Translations under genes and position numbers: made by a program
The notes under the pieces: model-generated
Databases searched by the model: none
Seen by the model: only the letters and a program-made list of their open reading frames with translations
What the model was told of the DNA's origin: nothing
Shown here: positions 34,660 through 42,725 of the stretch, in pieces
How the letters are laid out: each line of letters begins with the position of its first letter
Position numbering within the stretch: the first letter of the stretch is position 1
From: Mesorhizobium sp. B4-1-4
GTDB taxonomy: Bacteria > Pseudomonadota > Alphaproteobacteria > Rhizobiales > Rhizobiaceae
Reading direction: 5' to 3'
NCBI RefSeq assembly: GCF_006439395.2
Contig: NZ_CP083950.1
Location: forward strand, 5,693,001-5,757,000
Length of the DNA stretch: 64,000 nucleotides

Positions 34660-35493
34660 TCATGTCGGAGCCGTGACCGACGGGATGTTCAGCCAATCCA
34701 GATCGATTTCCGGCAGCGGAATGGCTGCGATGAGGTCGCGCGTGTAGGCCTGCTGGGGATTGTCGAACAAGGCATCGGTGGCGCTGGCTTCGACGATCCT
34801 GCCTTCGCGCATGACGATCACTTGCCGGCACAGCCGCCGGATGACGGAAAGATCGTGGCTGATGAAGGCGATCGTCAGGCCCATCTCCACTGCCAATTTC
34901 TCCAGCAAAGTGAGGATCTGCGCCTGCGTCGATACGTCGAGACCGGAGACGATCTCGTCTGCCAGCACGAATTTCGGCGACAGCGCCAGCGCGCGCGCAA
35001 TGCCGACGCGCTGGCGCTGGCCGCCCGACAATTCGTGGCGGTAGCGGCTGGCGAAACTCTGCGGCAGGCCGACCCGCTGGAGCGCCTGGGCGACGCGGCT
35101 CTTCAGATTATCGCCAAGCCCATTCTGCTTGAGCGGCGCGGCGATAATGCTGGCAATGGTGCGGCGTGGGTTGAGCGACGACATCGGATCCTGGAAGATC
35201 ATCTGCAGGTTGCGCCGCAACGGTCTTAGCTCAGCCTCAGAGAGATGAGTGATATCGCGGCCATCGAAGCTGATGCTGCCGGCGCTGGGTTCCAGCAGCC
35301 TGACCAGCGCTCGGCCGAGCGTCGACTTGCCGGAACCGGACTCGCCGACGATGCCGGTCACCGATCCCCTGGGCAGGTCGAAGTCCAGGCCTTTCAGGAT
35401 CTCGGCCAAAGGCGCGCGGCCGATCAGCGGCTTGCGGGTCATGTCGGGCAGCGCCACCTTCAGCCCGCGCACGGAAAACAGCGGCTCAGCCAT
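34660..35493 (-). CDS. Peptide/nickel-type ABC transporter ATP-binding protein (DppF type)
   Basis: This 277-residue ATPase has Walker A GESGSGKSTL, Q-loop IFQDPMSSLNPRR, signature LSGGQRQRVGIARAL, Walker B VLADEIVSGLDVS and H-loop FISHDLS. Walker B has I-V-S where the usual sequence is P-V/T-S/T, a mild deviation. The ATG overlaps the end of the upstream ATPase gene by 8 bases. It is the last gene of the second Dpp-type transporter. Confidence 0.92.
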   Translation of the reverse strand: MAEPLFSVRGLKVALPDMTRKPLIGRAPLAEILKGLDFDLPRGSVTGIVGESGSGKSTLGRALVRLLEPSAGSISFDGRDITHLSEAELRPLRRNLQMIFQDPMSSLNPRRTIASIIAAPLKQNGLGDNLKSRVAQALQRVGLPQSFASRYRHELSGGQRQRVGIARALALSPKFVLADEIVSGLDVSTQAQILTLLEKLAVEMGLTIAFISHDLSVIRRLCRQVIVMREGRIVEASATDALFDNPQQAYTRDLIAAIPLPEIDLDWLNIPSVTAPT

Positions 35494-36364
35494 GCGGACA
35501 GCTCCAGGTCTGGTCCGCCGCCGCGATCTCGGTGGCAAGTCCTGCCAGCACCGTCTCGTCCACCGGCTTCAACGAAGCGAGCGGGTCGGTGTAGCGCGGC
35601 GTCGCCGCCATCAGCGCGCGCGTATAGGGGTGCCGCGGTGCCGCGAAGAGCGCAGCCGTCTCGGCTTCCTCGACCACTTTGCCGGCGTAAAGAACCGAGA
35701 CCTTCTGGCTGATCTTGGCGACGACCCCGAGATCGTGGGTGACGAACAGGATCGCCGTGCCATGCTCGCGCTGCAACTCAGCGATCAGCCGCAGGATCTG
35801 CTTCTGCACGGTGACGTCGAGCGCCGTGGTCGGCTCGTCGGCGACGATCAGCCGTGGCTCGGCGGCGAAGGCGGCGGCGATCAAAACGCGCTGGCGCATG
35901 CCGCCGGAAAGCTCGTGCGGATAGCTTCTCAGCACGCGCTCCGGGTCGCGGATCTGCACCTGGTCAAGCAATTGGCGGGTGCGGCTGTCGGCCCTCTCGC
36001 CGCTCCAGCCCAGAATGCGCACCAGCCGGTCGGTCATCTGTGGGCCGATGCGGCGCGATGGATTGAGCGCGGTCAGCGGGTCCTGCGGGATCAGCGCCGT
36101 GCGCGCGCCGATCAGCGTGCGCCGTGCCTTGGGCCGGAGTTTGCCGAGGTCTTCGCCCTCGAGCCTCATATCGCCTTCGACAATGCGCACGCTCGACGGC
36201 AAGACGCCGAGCACCGCCTTGCCGATCATGGTCTTGCCGGCGCCGCTCTCGCCGACCAATGCACGCACCTCGCCGGGCTGCACGGCAAGCGACACCGAGC
36301 GCAGCACGCGCTGGCCGTTCGGCAGCACCGCGCTGAGATCGGCGATGTCGAGGCAGGCGCTCAT
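35486..36364 (-). CDS. Peptide/nickel-type ABC transporter ATP-binding protein (DppD type)
   Basis: This 292-residue ATPase has Walker A GESGAGKTMIG, Q-loop LIPQDPLTALNPSRR, signature LSGGMRQRVLIAAAF, Walker B LIVADEPTTALDVT and H-loop FVTHDLG. Its ATG overlaps the permease stop (ATGA), and its own end overlaps the next ATPase gene. It belongs to the transporter operon that precedes the aryl-CoA genes. Confidence 0.92.
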   Translation of the reverse strand: MSACLDIADLSAVLPNGQRVLRSVSLAVQPGEVRALVGESGAGKTMIGKAVLGVLPSSVRIVEGDMRLEGEDLGKLRPKARRTLIGARTALIPQDPLTALNPSRRIGPQMTDRLVRILGWSGERADSRTRQLLDQVQIRDPERVLRSYPHELSGGMRQRVLIAAAFAAEPRLIVADEPTTALDVTVQKQILRLIAELQREHGTAILFVTHDLGVVAKISQKVSVLYAGKVVEEAETAALFAAPRHPYTRALMAATPRYTDPLASLKPVDETVLAGLATEIAAADQTWSCPHG

Positions 36365-37209
36365 CGCAGCACCGGATCGAAGCGCGTCTTCAGCGCTTCG
36401 CCGAACTGGCTGAACGACAAGACGGTGAGGATCAGCGTGATCAGCGGGAACACCAGCACCCACCAGGCCTGATGGATCGACAGCCGCCCCTCGGCGATGA
36501 TGCCGCCCCAGGTCGGATCGTCGGTCGAGATCGACAAATTGACAAAGGACAGGATCGCTTCGACGATCACGGCAATGCCCATTTCCAGCGACAGCAGCGC
36601 GACGATCGATGGCACCACATTGGGCAGCACCTCGCGCAGCATGATGCCGATGCGGCCATAGCCGGCGATGCGGGCGTTCTCGACATAATCCATGCGCGAC
36701 TGGCCCATCGCCTCGGCGCGGATCACCCGGCAGAAGCGCGTCCAGTCGATGATGGCGATGGCGAGGATGACGGAACCGAGGCCTGTGCCCAGCACCGCGA
36801 CCAGCAGGATGGCGAAGAGCACCGGCGGAAACGCCATCCAGACATCCACGATGCGCGAGATGACGCGGTCGGCCCAGCCACCGAAATAGCCCGCGATCAG
36901 CCCAAGCGTCGAGCCGACCAGACAGGCGGCGATCGCGGCGGCGAAGGCGACGATGAAGGCGATGCGGCCGCCGAAGATCAGCCGGGAGAGCAGGTCGCGG
37001 CCGAGGCTGTCGGTGCCCAGCCAATAGCCGGGCTCGGCGCCGTCGAGCCAGAAGGGCGGCAGCCGCTCCAGCATCAGGTCCTGCGCCAGCGGATCCTGCG
37101 GCGCGACCAATGGCGCGAAGATCGCGGCTAGCAGCGCCAGCAGCAGCCAACCGCCGGCGAGCCACAGCCTGGGGCTCAGTCTGCGTCTTGAGGCGCGTGC
37201 CTTATCCAT
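36361..37209 (-). CDS. Peptide-type ABC transporter permease (DppC type)
   Basis: This 282-residue permease has a first span WLLLALLAAIFAPLVAP, the DppC signature LGTDSLGRDLLSRLIFGGR, and the coupling loop RMDYVENARIAGYGRIGIML with the EAA-type glycine. The C-terminus ends GEALKTRFDPVLR. The start overlaps the end of the DppB-type gene, and its stop overlaps the ATPase start. The tight overlaps suggest strictly coupled translation of the whole transporter. Confidence 0.92.
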   Translation of the reverse strand: MDKARASRRRLSPRLWLAGGWLLLALLAAIFAPLVAPQDPLAQDLMLERLPPFWLDGAEPGYWLGTDSLGRDLLSRLIFGGRIAFIVAFAAAIAACLVGSTLGLIAGYFGGWADRVISRIVDVWMAFPPVLFAILLVAVLGTGLGSVILAIAIIDWTRFCRVIRAEAMGQSRMDYVENARIAGYGRIGIMLREVLPNVVPSIVALLSLEMGIAVIVEAILSFVNLSISTDDPTWGGIIAEGRLSIHQAWWVLVFPLITLILTVLSFSQFGEALKTRFDPVLR

Positions 37210-38209
37210 GGCGCAGCCTCGGATTGAGCAGCGCGTACATCAAGTCGACGGCAAGGTTGATCAGCACGAAGAGCAGCGCGAAGACCAGCACGATGCCCTG
37301 GATCAGCGGCAGGTCGCGGTTGATGACGGCATCGATCGCCATGTTGCCGAGTCCCTCGTAGGAGAACAGCCGCTCAACAATGACGGTGCCGCCGATGAGG
37401 AAAGTGAATTGCACGCCGACTAAGGTCAGCGTCGGCAAAGCGGCGTTCTTCAGTGCCTCGCGCAGGATGACCTGCGTTTCCGAAAATCCCTTGACCCGTG
37501 CCAGCACGACATAGTCGAGGTCGAGCACTTCCTTCAGCGACTGTTTCAACAGTTGCGAGATGATCGCCGCCAGCGGCAGCGCCAGCGCAACCGCCGGCAT
37601 CAGCATGTGTTTCAGGAGATCCCAGGTCAGGTCGAAGCGCAGCCGAAGCAGGCTCTCGAACAGGTAGAACTGGGTGACGAAGGGCAGGTCGAGCTGTGGC
37701 GACACGCGGCCGGAAATGTCGAAGATCGGCACCAGAACGCCGAACAGCAGGATCAGCACAAGGCCCCACAGGAAGTCGGGAATGGACAGCGCCGCGCCGC
37801 TGGCGATGTCGATGCCGGCCTCGACCGCCGTGCCGCGTTCGCGCGCGCCGAGGATCGCGGTCGTGCCGCCGAGCGCCACCGCCATGACAAGGGCGAGGAT
37901 GGCCAACTCCAGCGTTGCCGGCAGCCGGTTGAAGACGAGACCGAGCACATCTTGCCTGAGCGAGATCGAGGTGCCGAAATCGCCCCTGACAACACCGGAC
38001 AGCCAGATGAAGAACTGCTGCACGATCGTCTTGTCGAGCCCGTATAGCGCGCGCAGCCGGGCGATGTCGGCATCGGTGGCGCCCGGCGGCAGCATCATCG
38101 CGATCGGGTCGCCGGGCGCGACACGGATCACGACGAACACGACGACGGCCACGCCGAACAGCGTGATCAGCATCGTTGCAAGACGGATCAGGAATCTTTG
38201 CAGGAGCAT
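37202..38209 (-). CDS. Peptide-type ABC transporter permease (DppB type)
   Basis: This 335-residue permease begins MLLQRFLIRLATMLITLFG, has VVIRVAPGDPIAMMLPPGAT in the first loop, and the coupling loop YVVLARVKGFSETQVILREA. The end, LAVDLMYALLNPRLR, is standard. The start at 38209 fits the family; an alternative ATG at 38266 lies in a hairpin. No strong ribosome site precedes 38209. A 15-base direct repeat (AATCTTTGCAGGAGC on the plus strand) covers the start region twice with a 20-base offset. Confidence 0.9.
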   Translation of the reverse strand: MLLQRFLIRLATMLITLFGVAVVVFVVIRVAPGDPIAMMLPPGATDADIARLRALYGLDKTIVQQFFIWLSGVVRGDFGTSISLRQDVLGLVFNRLPATLELAILALVMAVALGGTTAILGARERGTAVEAGIDIASGAALSIPDFLWGLVLILLFGVLVPIFDISGRVSPQLDLPFVTQFYLFESLLRLRFDLTWDLLKHMLMPAVALALPLAAIISQLLKQSLKEVLDLDYVVLARVKGFSETQVILREALKNAALPTLTLVGVQFTFLIGGTVIVERLFSYEGLGNMAIDAVINRDLPLIQGIVLVFALLFVLINLAVDLMYALLNPRLRHG

Positions 38210-38227
38210 GTAAATCTTTGCAGGAGC
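38193..38227. repeat. Short direct repeat at the DppB start
   Basis: AATCTTTGCAGGAGC occurs at 38193-38207 and again at 38213-38227, a 20-base offset. The first copy is the start of the permease coding region (LLQRF on the minus strand). The second lies just upstream of its ATG and is out of frame. It is a recent-looking local duplication of the translation start. Confidence 0.85.
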
Positions 38228-38254
38228 CCGTGGCTCGTATTCCCGATGGAAAAT

Positions 38255-38280
38255 GCGCGCCGTCATTGGTGACGGCGCGC
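38255..38280 (-). promoter_or_regulatory. Hairpin between the binding-protein and permease genes (attenuator candidate)
   Basis: GCGCGCCGTCA at 38255-38265 pairs perfectly with TGACGGCGCGC at 38270-38280 around a TTGG loop. On the minus strand the stem is followed by ATTTTCC, a short T-run. It is placed directly downstream of the binding-protein stop and before the permease start. It could partly terminate transcription or protect the upstream mRNA so that binding protein is made in excess. Confidence 0.65.
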
Positions 38281-38298
38281 GGTAATTCAGGGCTGATG

Positions 38299-39828
38299 TC
38301 AGGCCGGGGTCATCAGGGCCGGAAGCAGCGCGCCGGAAATATGCTGGACCACCTTGACGCCCTTGGCATGCACGATCGGCTGCGCGTACTGCATCAGCGG
38401 CAGCACATAGGCTTGCTCGGCGATGTACTTGTCGACCGCTTTCCAGCCGGCGATGCGCTTGGCCTCGTCCTTTTCGCCCCACAGCGGGTTGATCATGTCG
38501 ATCAGGTCCTGGCTGTCCCAAACCGAATGCGGGCTCGGGCCATACATGGCAAAGCCGGTCGACGTGGTCGGGTCGCCGATGGCGTTGCCCCAGTTGTAGA
38601 AGGCGGCCGGCGCCAGCTTGTCTGCGGCGCGCAGTTCGTAATGCTTGGCGATCTCGTAGACCTCGATCGTCGCCTCGATGCCGACCTTGCGCCACATGCC
38701 GACGATCGCCTGGATCATCTCATAGTCCTTGGGCTTGAAACCCTTGGTGGTCTGGATCGTGAACTTTACCGGCTTGTCCGGCGAATAACCGGAAGCGGCC
38801 AGCAGTTCCTTGGCCTTGTCCGGGTTGTGCTCGACCTTGATCGACGGATCGAAGGCTGCGTATTCTGGCGTTTCCAGTGTGGCGAGCGGCTGGCCGTAGC
38901 CGCGTAGCAGCCGCTTGACCAGAAGCTCCTTGTCCACCGCCATCACGGCCGCCTGGCGGACATTCTTGTCCAGCATCGCCTCGATGTCGTTGAAGAAGAT
39001 CATGCCGATGTCGGAAACGTTCTTGATAGAGCCGGCGAGCCCGTCCTTGGCGATCAGCCGGTCGTATTCCTCATAGGGGATTTCGAGCGTCACCTGCGAA
39101 GAGCCGGACTCGACTTCAGCGACGCGGCTCGCCGCGTCGGTGACGAATTTGATCGTCACATTCTCGAAGGCCGGCTTGGGGCCCCAATAGTTCGGATTGG
39201 CCTTGAGCCGCAGGAAGGCGTTGCGTTCGAACTTGTCCACCATGTAGGGCCCGGTGCCGATCGGCGCCTTCTCGAAGCCTTCCGCGCCGACCTTCTCGTA
39301 ATAGGCCTTCGGCATGATGTAGCCGGTGAGGAACGACATCCATTTGAAATAGACCGGGTCGAACTGCACGACGTTGCCGGTGATCTTGTTGCCGTCGATC
39401 TTGAAGTTGTTGACGTTCTTCCAGACGAACTGGATCGGGTTGCCGGTCTTCTCATCGCCCGCCCGCTGCAGCGACCAGACGACGTCCTCGGGCGTGAACG
39501 GTGAGCCGTCGTGCCATTTCACGCCCTCGCGCACCGTCATCATCACCTTGGTGCGGTCGTCGCTCCAGCCCCATTCGGTCAGCAGGCCGGGCGCGAAAGA
39601 CAGGTCCGGCTTCTGCGGGATGAACTGGTCGAACACCGACTGGTAGAGGCCCTGGATGGTCGGATTGACGGCCGATGGGCCGGTGGTCGGGTCCCAGGAG
39701 GGCAGGTTCACGTTGTAGGCGATGGTCAATTCGCCGGCGGCGGCCTTGACGAGGTTTGGCAGGCCGACAGCGGCCACACCGAGTGCCGCGGCACTGTATC
39801 CGAGCAATTCGCGTCTGTTGATTGTCAT
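38299..39828 (-). CDS. Peptide-type ABC transporter substrate-binding protein
   Basis: This 509-residue SBP family 5 protein begins with a twin-arginine-like export signal (NRRELLGYSAAALGVAAVG), followed by ELTIAYNVNLPSWDPTTGPS. Family blocks include WGWSDDRTKVMMTVREGVKW, PIGTGPYMVDKFERNAFLRL, and NPNYWGPKP. It opens the second Dpp-type transporter, whose genes lead straight into the aryl-CoA catabolic genes. The ligand is likely the aromatic substrate or a conjugate of it, which is inference. The Azoarcus cluster also encodes an ABC binding protein. Confidence 0.92.
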   Translation of the reverse strand: MTINRRELLGYSAAALGVAAVGLPNLVKAAAGELTIAYNVNLPSWDPTTGPSAVNPTIQGLYQSVFDQFIPQKPDLSFAPGLLTEWGWSDDRTKVMMTVREGVKWHDGSPFTPEDVVWSLQRAGDEKTGNPIQFVWKNVNNFKIDGNKITGNVVQFDPVYFKWMSFLTGYIMPKAYYEKVGAEGFEKAPIGTGPYMVDKFERNAFLRLKANPNYWGPKPAFENVTIKFVTDAASRVAEVESGSSQVTLEIPYEEYDRLIAKDGLAGSIKNVSDIGMIFFNDIEAMLDKNVRQAAVMAVDKELLVKRLLRGYGQPLATLETPEYAAFDPSIKVEHNPDKAKELLAASGYSPDKPVKFTIQTTKGFKPKDYEMIQAIVGMWRKVGIEATIEVYEIAKHYELRAADKLAPAAFYNWGNAIGDPTTSTGFAMYGPSPHSVWDSQDLIDMINPLWGEKDEAKRIAGWKAVDKYIAEQAYVLPLMQYAQPIVHAKGVKVVQHISGALLPALMTPA

Positions 39829-39939
39829 GGTCGTTCCCCTTGTTGGTTATTGTCTTTGCGCGGCACTGTCCGTTCATTGGTTCAGGCTTCGTGGGCAGCA
39901 GCGCCTTGCCTCTCGTCACCTCGACAAAATCGTCGGTGC

Positions 39940-41514
39940 CTACCTCCCGCCAAGCTGTTGCGCGAGCATGAAGCCCGAGGCCGCGCCCGTGCCTGCGCCC
40001 GGCCACGTCGCGGCGCCCGTTAGATGCAGATTATTGACCGGCGTGTTCCAGCCGGCATAGCCGCGCGCCGGCCGGAACAGGAAGTTCTGCGCCAGATGAT
40101 GGCTGCCGCAGACCTGGTCGCCGCCGACCAGGTTCGGGTTCTCGCGCTCGAGGTCGATGGGTGAGAACACAGCCCGGCCAAGGATTTTCGCGCGCAGGCC
40201 AGGCGCATAGGTCTCGATGATGTCGAGCATGCGGTCAGCATAGGCTTCCTTGACCTGATCCCAATGCGCGGCCGCGATCGTGGCCGAAGCATCACCCAGG
40301 ATTTCGGCGGGCAGCATGCGCACCTGCACCCACAGCACATGCTTGCCCGCGGGCGCGCGCGACGGGTCGATCGCGGTCGGCTGGCCGACGACCAGCACCG
40401 GTTCGTCCGGCAGCATGCCCGCGATCGCCTGCTGATAAGTGCGCGACATGGCGTCGAGCGAGGGCGACAGATGGACATAGGCGAACTGCCGAAGCTCCGC
40501 CCCGGCGCGCCAGTCGGGCAGGTCGTCGAGCGCCAGATGGATCATCATCGTGCCCGGCGCATGGCGGAACTTTTTCATCGCCGTATCGAAGCCGGCGTCG
40601 CCCGAACCGCCGGACAGCAACTTGCCCGTCAGTGCCCTGGGCGCAACGCCCGCGATGACCGCCCTGGTCGCCGTATGGCTCTTACCGGAGGCCAGCCGCA
40701 CGCCGGTCGCCTTGCCGCCGGAAACCGTGATCTCGGCCACCTCGGCCCCGGTGACGATCTTGCCGCCGGCTGACGTCACCATGCCCGACAAGGCGCGGAC
40801 AATGGTGTCGGCGCCGCCCTTGCCCAGCACCATGCCGAAGCTCTGGTTGGCCATCGATTCCAGATAGGGGAACACGGCGCCGCCTGCGATGTCGGGCGCG
40901 AAGTCGAGATGCATCCCCCAGGTGGCGAGTGTTGCACGCACATGCGGCGACTCGAAATTTTCCTCGAGCCAGGCGCGCGACGATGACAGCAGCAGGCGAC
41001 CCGTATCGAGCGCGCCGGACATGCCTTTCCTGCGCCACAGGTTCCAGGCCGTACCGGCAAGCGCGCGGGCACTCATCGGCGAGCCGAGCAGCCGGAACAG
41101 ATGCTCGGCTTCGGCCGGGAAGGCCGCGACCAGCCTGCGCCATGTCGCGGCATCGGCGGCGGAGAAGGCAGCCATGCGCGCGGCTGTTTTCTCCAGGTCG
41201 TTGCTGACGCCGAACCAGCGTCCGTCCGGGAAGGCGCTGGCGAAACAGTCGGCGACCCGCGCGAACTCCAACCCTTGCGCTTTCAATTCATTTGCATATT
41301 TCCGGTGGAAGGCCGAGCCGGCAAACAGGCTCAGATTCATCGCCCCGAAATCGTGGCGGAAACCGGGAAGGGTGAATTCGCCGGTCTGGACGGCGCCGCC
41401 GACCGCCGCGTTGCGTTCGAAAACGCCGGTTTTCCAGCCTTTGAGCGCCAGATGCGCGGCGCATGCCAGACTGTTGTGGCCCGCCCCGACAAAGATGGCG
41501 TCGAACTCGCTCAC
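39940..41514 (-). CDS. CrtI-like NAD(P)/FAD-dependent oxidoreductase 1
   Basis: This 524-residue protein of the phytoene-desaturase superfamily (COG1233) has the N-terminal FAD motif IFVGAGHNSLACAAHLALKG, then GGAVQTGEFTLPGF, and the C-terminal FAD-closing block LTGAATWPGAGTGAASG. Central HAPGTMMIHLALDDLPDW and VQVRMLPAEIL segments are typical of bacterial non-carotenoid members. It diverges from the cyclase gene with a shared palindromic site between them, and it leads into the transporter and aryl-CoA genes. Substrate is unknown; a second homologue is at 42726-44297. Confidence 0.85.
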   Translation of the reverse strand: MSEFDAIFVGAGHNSLACAAHLALKGWKTGVFERNAAVGGAVQTGEFTLPGFRHDFGAMNLSLFAGSAFHRKYANELKAQGLEFARVADCFASAFPDGRWFGVSNDLEKTAARMAAFSAADAATWRRLVAAFPAEAEHLFRLLGSPMSARALAGTAWNLWRRKGMSGALDTGRLLLSSSRAWLEENFESPHVRATLATWGMHLDFAPDIAGGAVFPYLESMANQSFGMVLGKGGADTIVRALSGMVTSAGGKIVTGAEVAEITVSGGKATGVRLASGKSHTATRAVIAGVAPRALTGKLLSGGSGDAGFDTAMKKFRHAPGTMMIHLALDDLPDWRAGAELRQFAYVHLSPSLDAMSRTYQQAIAGMLPDEPVLVVGQPTAIDPSRAPAGKHVLWVQVRMLPAEILGDASATIAAAHWDQVKEAYADRMLDIIETYAPGLRAKILGRAVFSPIDLERENPNLVGGDQVCGSHHLAQNFLFRPARGYAGWNTPVNNLHLTGAATWPGAGTGAASGFMLAQQLGGR

Positions 41515-41530
41515 GCCCCGTTCCCATTTC

Positions 41531-41544
41531 CTTTATGCTTAAAG
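41531..41544. promoter_or_regulatory. Palindromic MarR-type site in the CrtI-like/cyclase divergent promoter
   Basis: CTTTATGCTTAAAG is a 14-base palindrome with one mismatched pair, in the 119-base gap between divergent genes. It is the weakest of the four related sites but has the same T-rich/GCTT/A-rich layout. The gap also holds a TATAAT-like stretch around 41545-41565 that may be promoter. Confidence 0.45.
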
Positions 41545-41633
41545 ATAATTGCAGATGCATATGTTTTCGTCTAGTAGGATATTAAGGGCCGACACGAGCC
41601 TCCAGCACCATCAAGAAAGAGGGAACAGAGACC

Positions 41634-42425
41634 ATGGACACGCAAAAACTCCTCGGCGAGGTCGCCGGCCAGCTGCTTTCGGGCGCCATCAAGGTAGTCG
41701 ACCTGTCGGCGCCGCTCGGACCCGACACGCCGTTGATCAAGCTGCCACCGGAACTCGCCGTCGACACGCCGAAGGTCGAGATCCACACCATCTCCGCCTA
41801 TGACAAGAACGGCCCGTGGTGGGCCTGGAACTGGCTGAAGCTCGGCGAACATTCCGGCACGCATTTCGATGCGCCCAAGCACTGGATCACCGGCAAGGAT
41901 TATGCCGACGGCGCCACCGACACCATTCCGGCGCAGAACTTCGTCGGCCCGGTCAATGTCATCGACTGCTCCGGGGAAGCCGCCGCCGATCACGACTTCC
42001 TGCTCACGGTCGACCATATCAAGGCCTGGGAAGCCGACCATGGCGCCATCAACCCGGGCGAATGGGTGGTGATGCGCACCGACTGGTATAAGCGCAACGG
42101 TTCGGAAGCCGAATTCCTCAATGCCGACGACACCGGTCCGCACACGCCCGGCCCGACCGCCGAGGCCATCCAGTATCTGATCAGCAAGGACATCAAGGGC
42201 TGGGGCTCGGAGACCATCGGCACCGATGCCGGCAAGGCCGGCGGCATGGAGCCGCCATTCCCTGCCCACAGCCTGATGCACAAGGCCAACCGCTATGGGC
42301 TCGCCAGCCTCTGCAATCTCGATCAACTGCCGCCGAAGGGCGCGATCCTGATCGCCGCACCGCTCAAGATCGAGCACGGCACCGGCAGCCCGATCCGCGC
42401 TCTGGCGCTGGTATCGGGAAAGTAG
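41634..42425 (+). CDS. Cyclase-family metal-dependent hydrolase (kynurenine formamidase/isatin hydrolase-like)
   Basis: This 263-residue enzyme carries the metal-binding motif HSGTHFDAPKHW (HxGTHxDxPxH) at about residues 78-89, followed by DTIPAQNFVGPVNVIDCS and WVVMRTDWYKR. The end, GAILIAAPLKIEHGTGSPIR, is also typical. The family includes kynurenine formamidase and isatin hydrolase, which open amide or lactam bonds of tryptophan- and indole-derived compounds. The W-rich WWAWNWLKLGEH segment before the motif resembles the isatin hydrolase subgroup. It begins the rightward group with a CrtI-like enzyme, MarR and IorAB. Confidence 0.87.
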   Translation: MDTQKLLGEVAGQLLSGAIKVVDLSAPLGPDTPLIKLPPELAVDTPKVEIHTISAYDKNGPWWAWNWLKLGEHSGTHFDAPKHWITGKDYADGATDTIPAQNFVGPVNVIDCSGEAAADHDFLLTVDHIKAWEADHGAINPGEWVVMRTDWYKRNGSEAEFLNADDTGPHTPGPTAEAIQYLISKDIKGWGSETIGTDAGKAGGMEPPFPAHSLMHKANRYGLASLCNLDQLPPKGAILIAAPLKIEHGTGSPIRALALVSGK

Positions 42426-42517
42426 AGCGAGGGGTCTTCGGGAGAAGATCATGCGCGCGGGTGATAATGTCATGGCAGCAAGAGGGCGCCAGCCTGGCGA
42501 GGCTAGCCGCCTACGGC

Positions 42518-42673
42518 GCCCCCCTCTGTCCTGCCGGACATCTCCCCCACGAGGGGGGAGATTGGCAGCTCTGGCGCCTCACTTGTCCCAGCGACGTTGG
42601 AGACTGACGAAAGCGGTCGCGACGCCCAATCTCCCCCCTCGTGGGGGAGATGTCCGGCAGGACAGAGGGGGGC
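42518..42673. repeat. MITE-like inverted repeat, family B, copy 2 (156 bp)
   Basis: The ends (GCCCCCCTCTGTCCTGCCGG at left and the reverse complement at right) and the length of 156 bases match the copy at 29857-30012. The central spacer is related to it in reverse complement, so the copies have opposite orientation. It occupies most of the 300-base gap between the cyclase and the second CrtI-like gene. Nothing else is visible in that gap apart from the ribosome site region. Confidence 0.88.
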
Positions 42674-42725
42674 GCGAAGGAACGCTACCTTGCCCTCCTA
42701 AATCCCGCTCCCCAGAGAACCGTCG

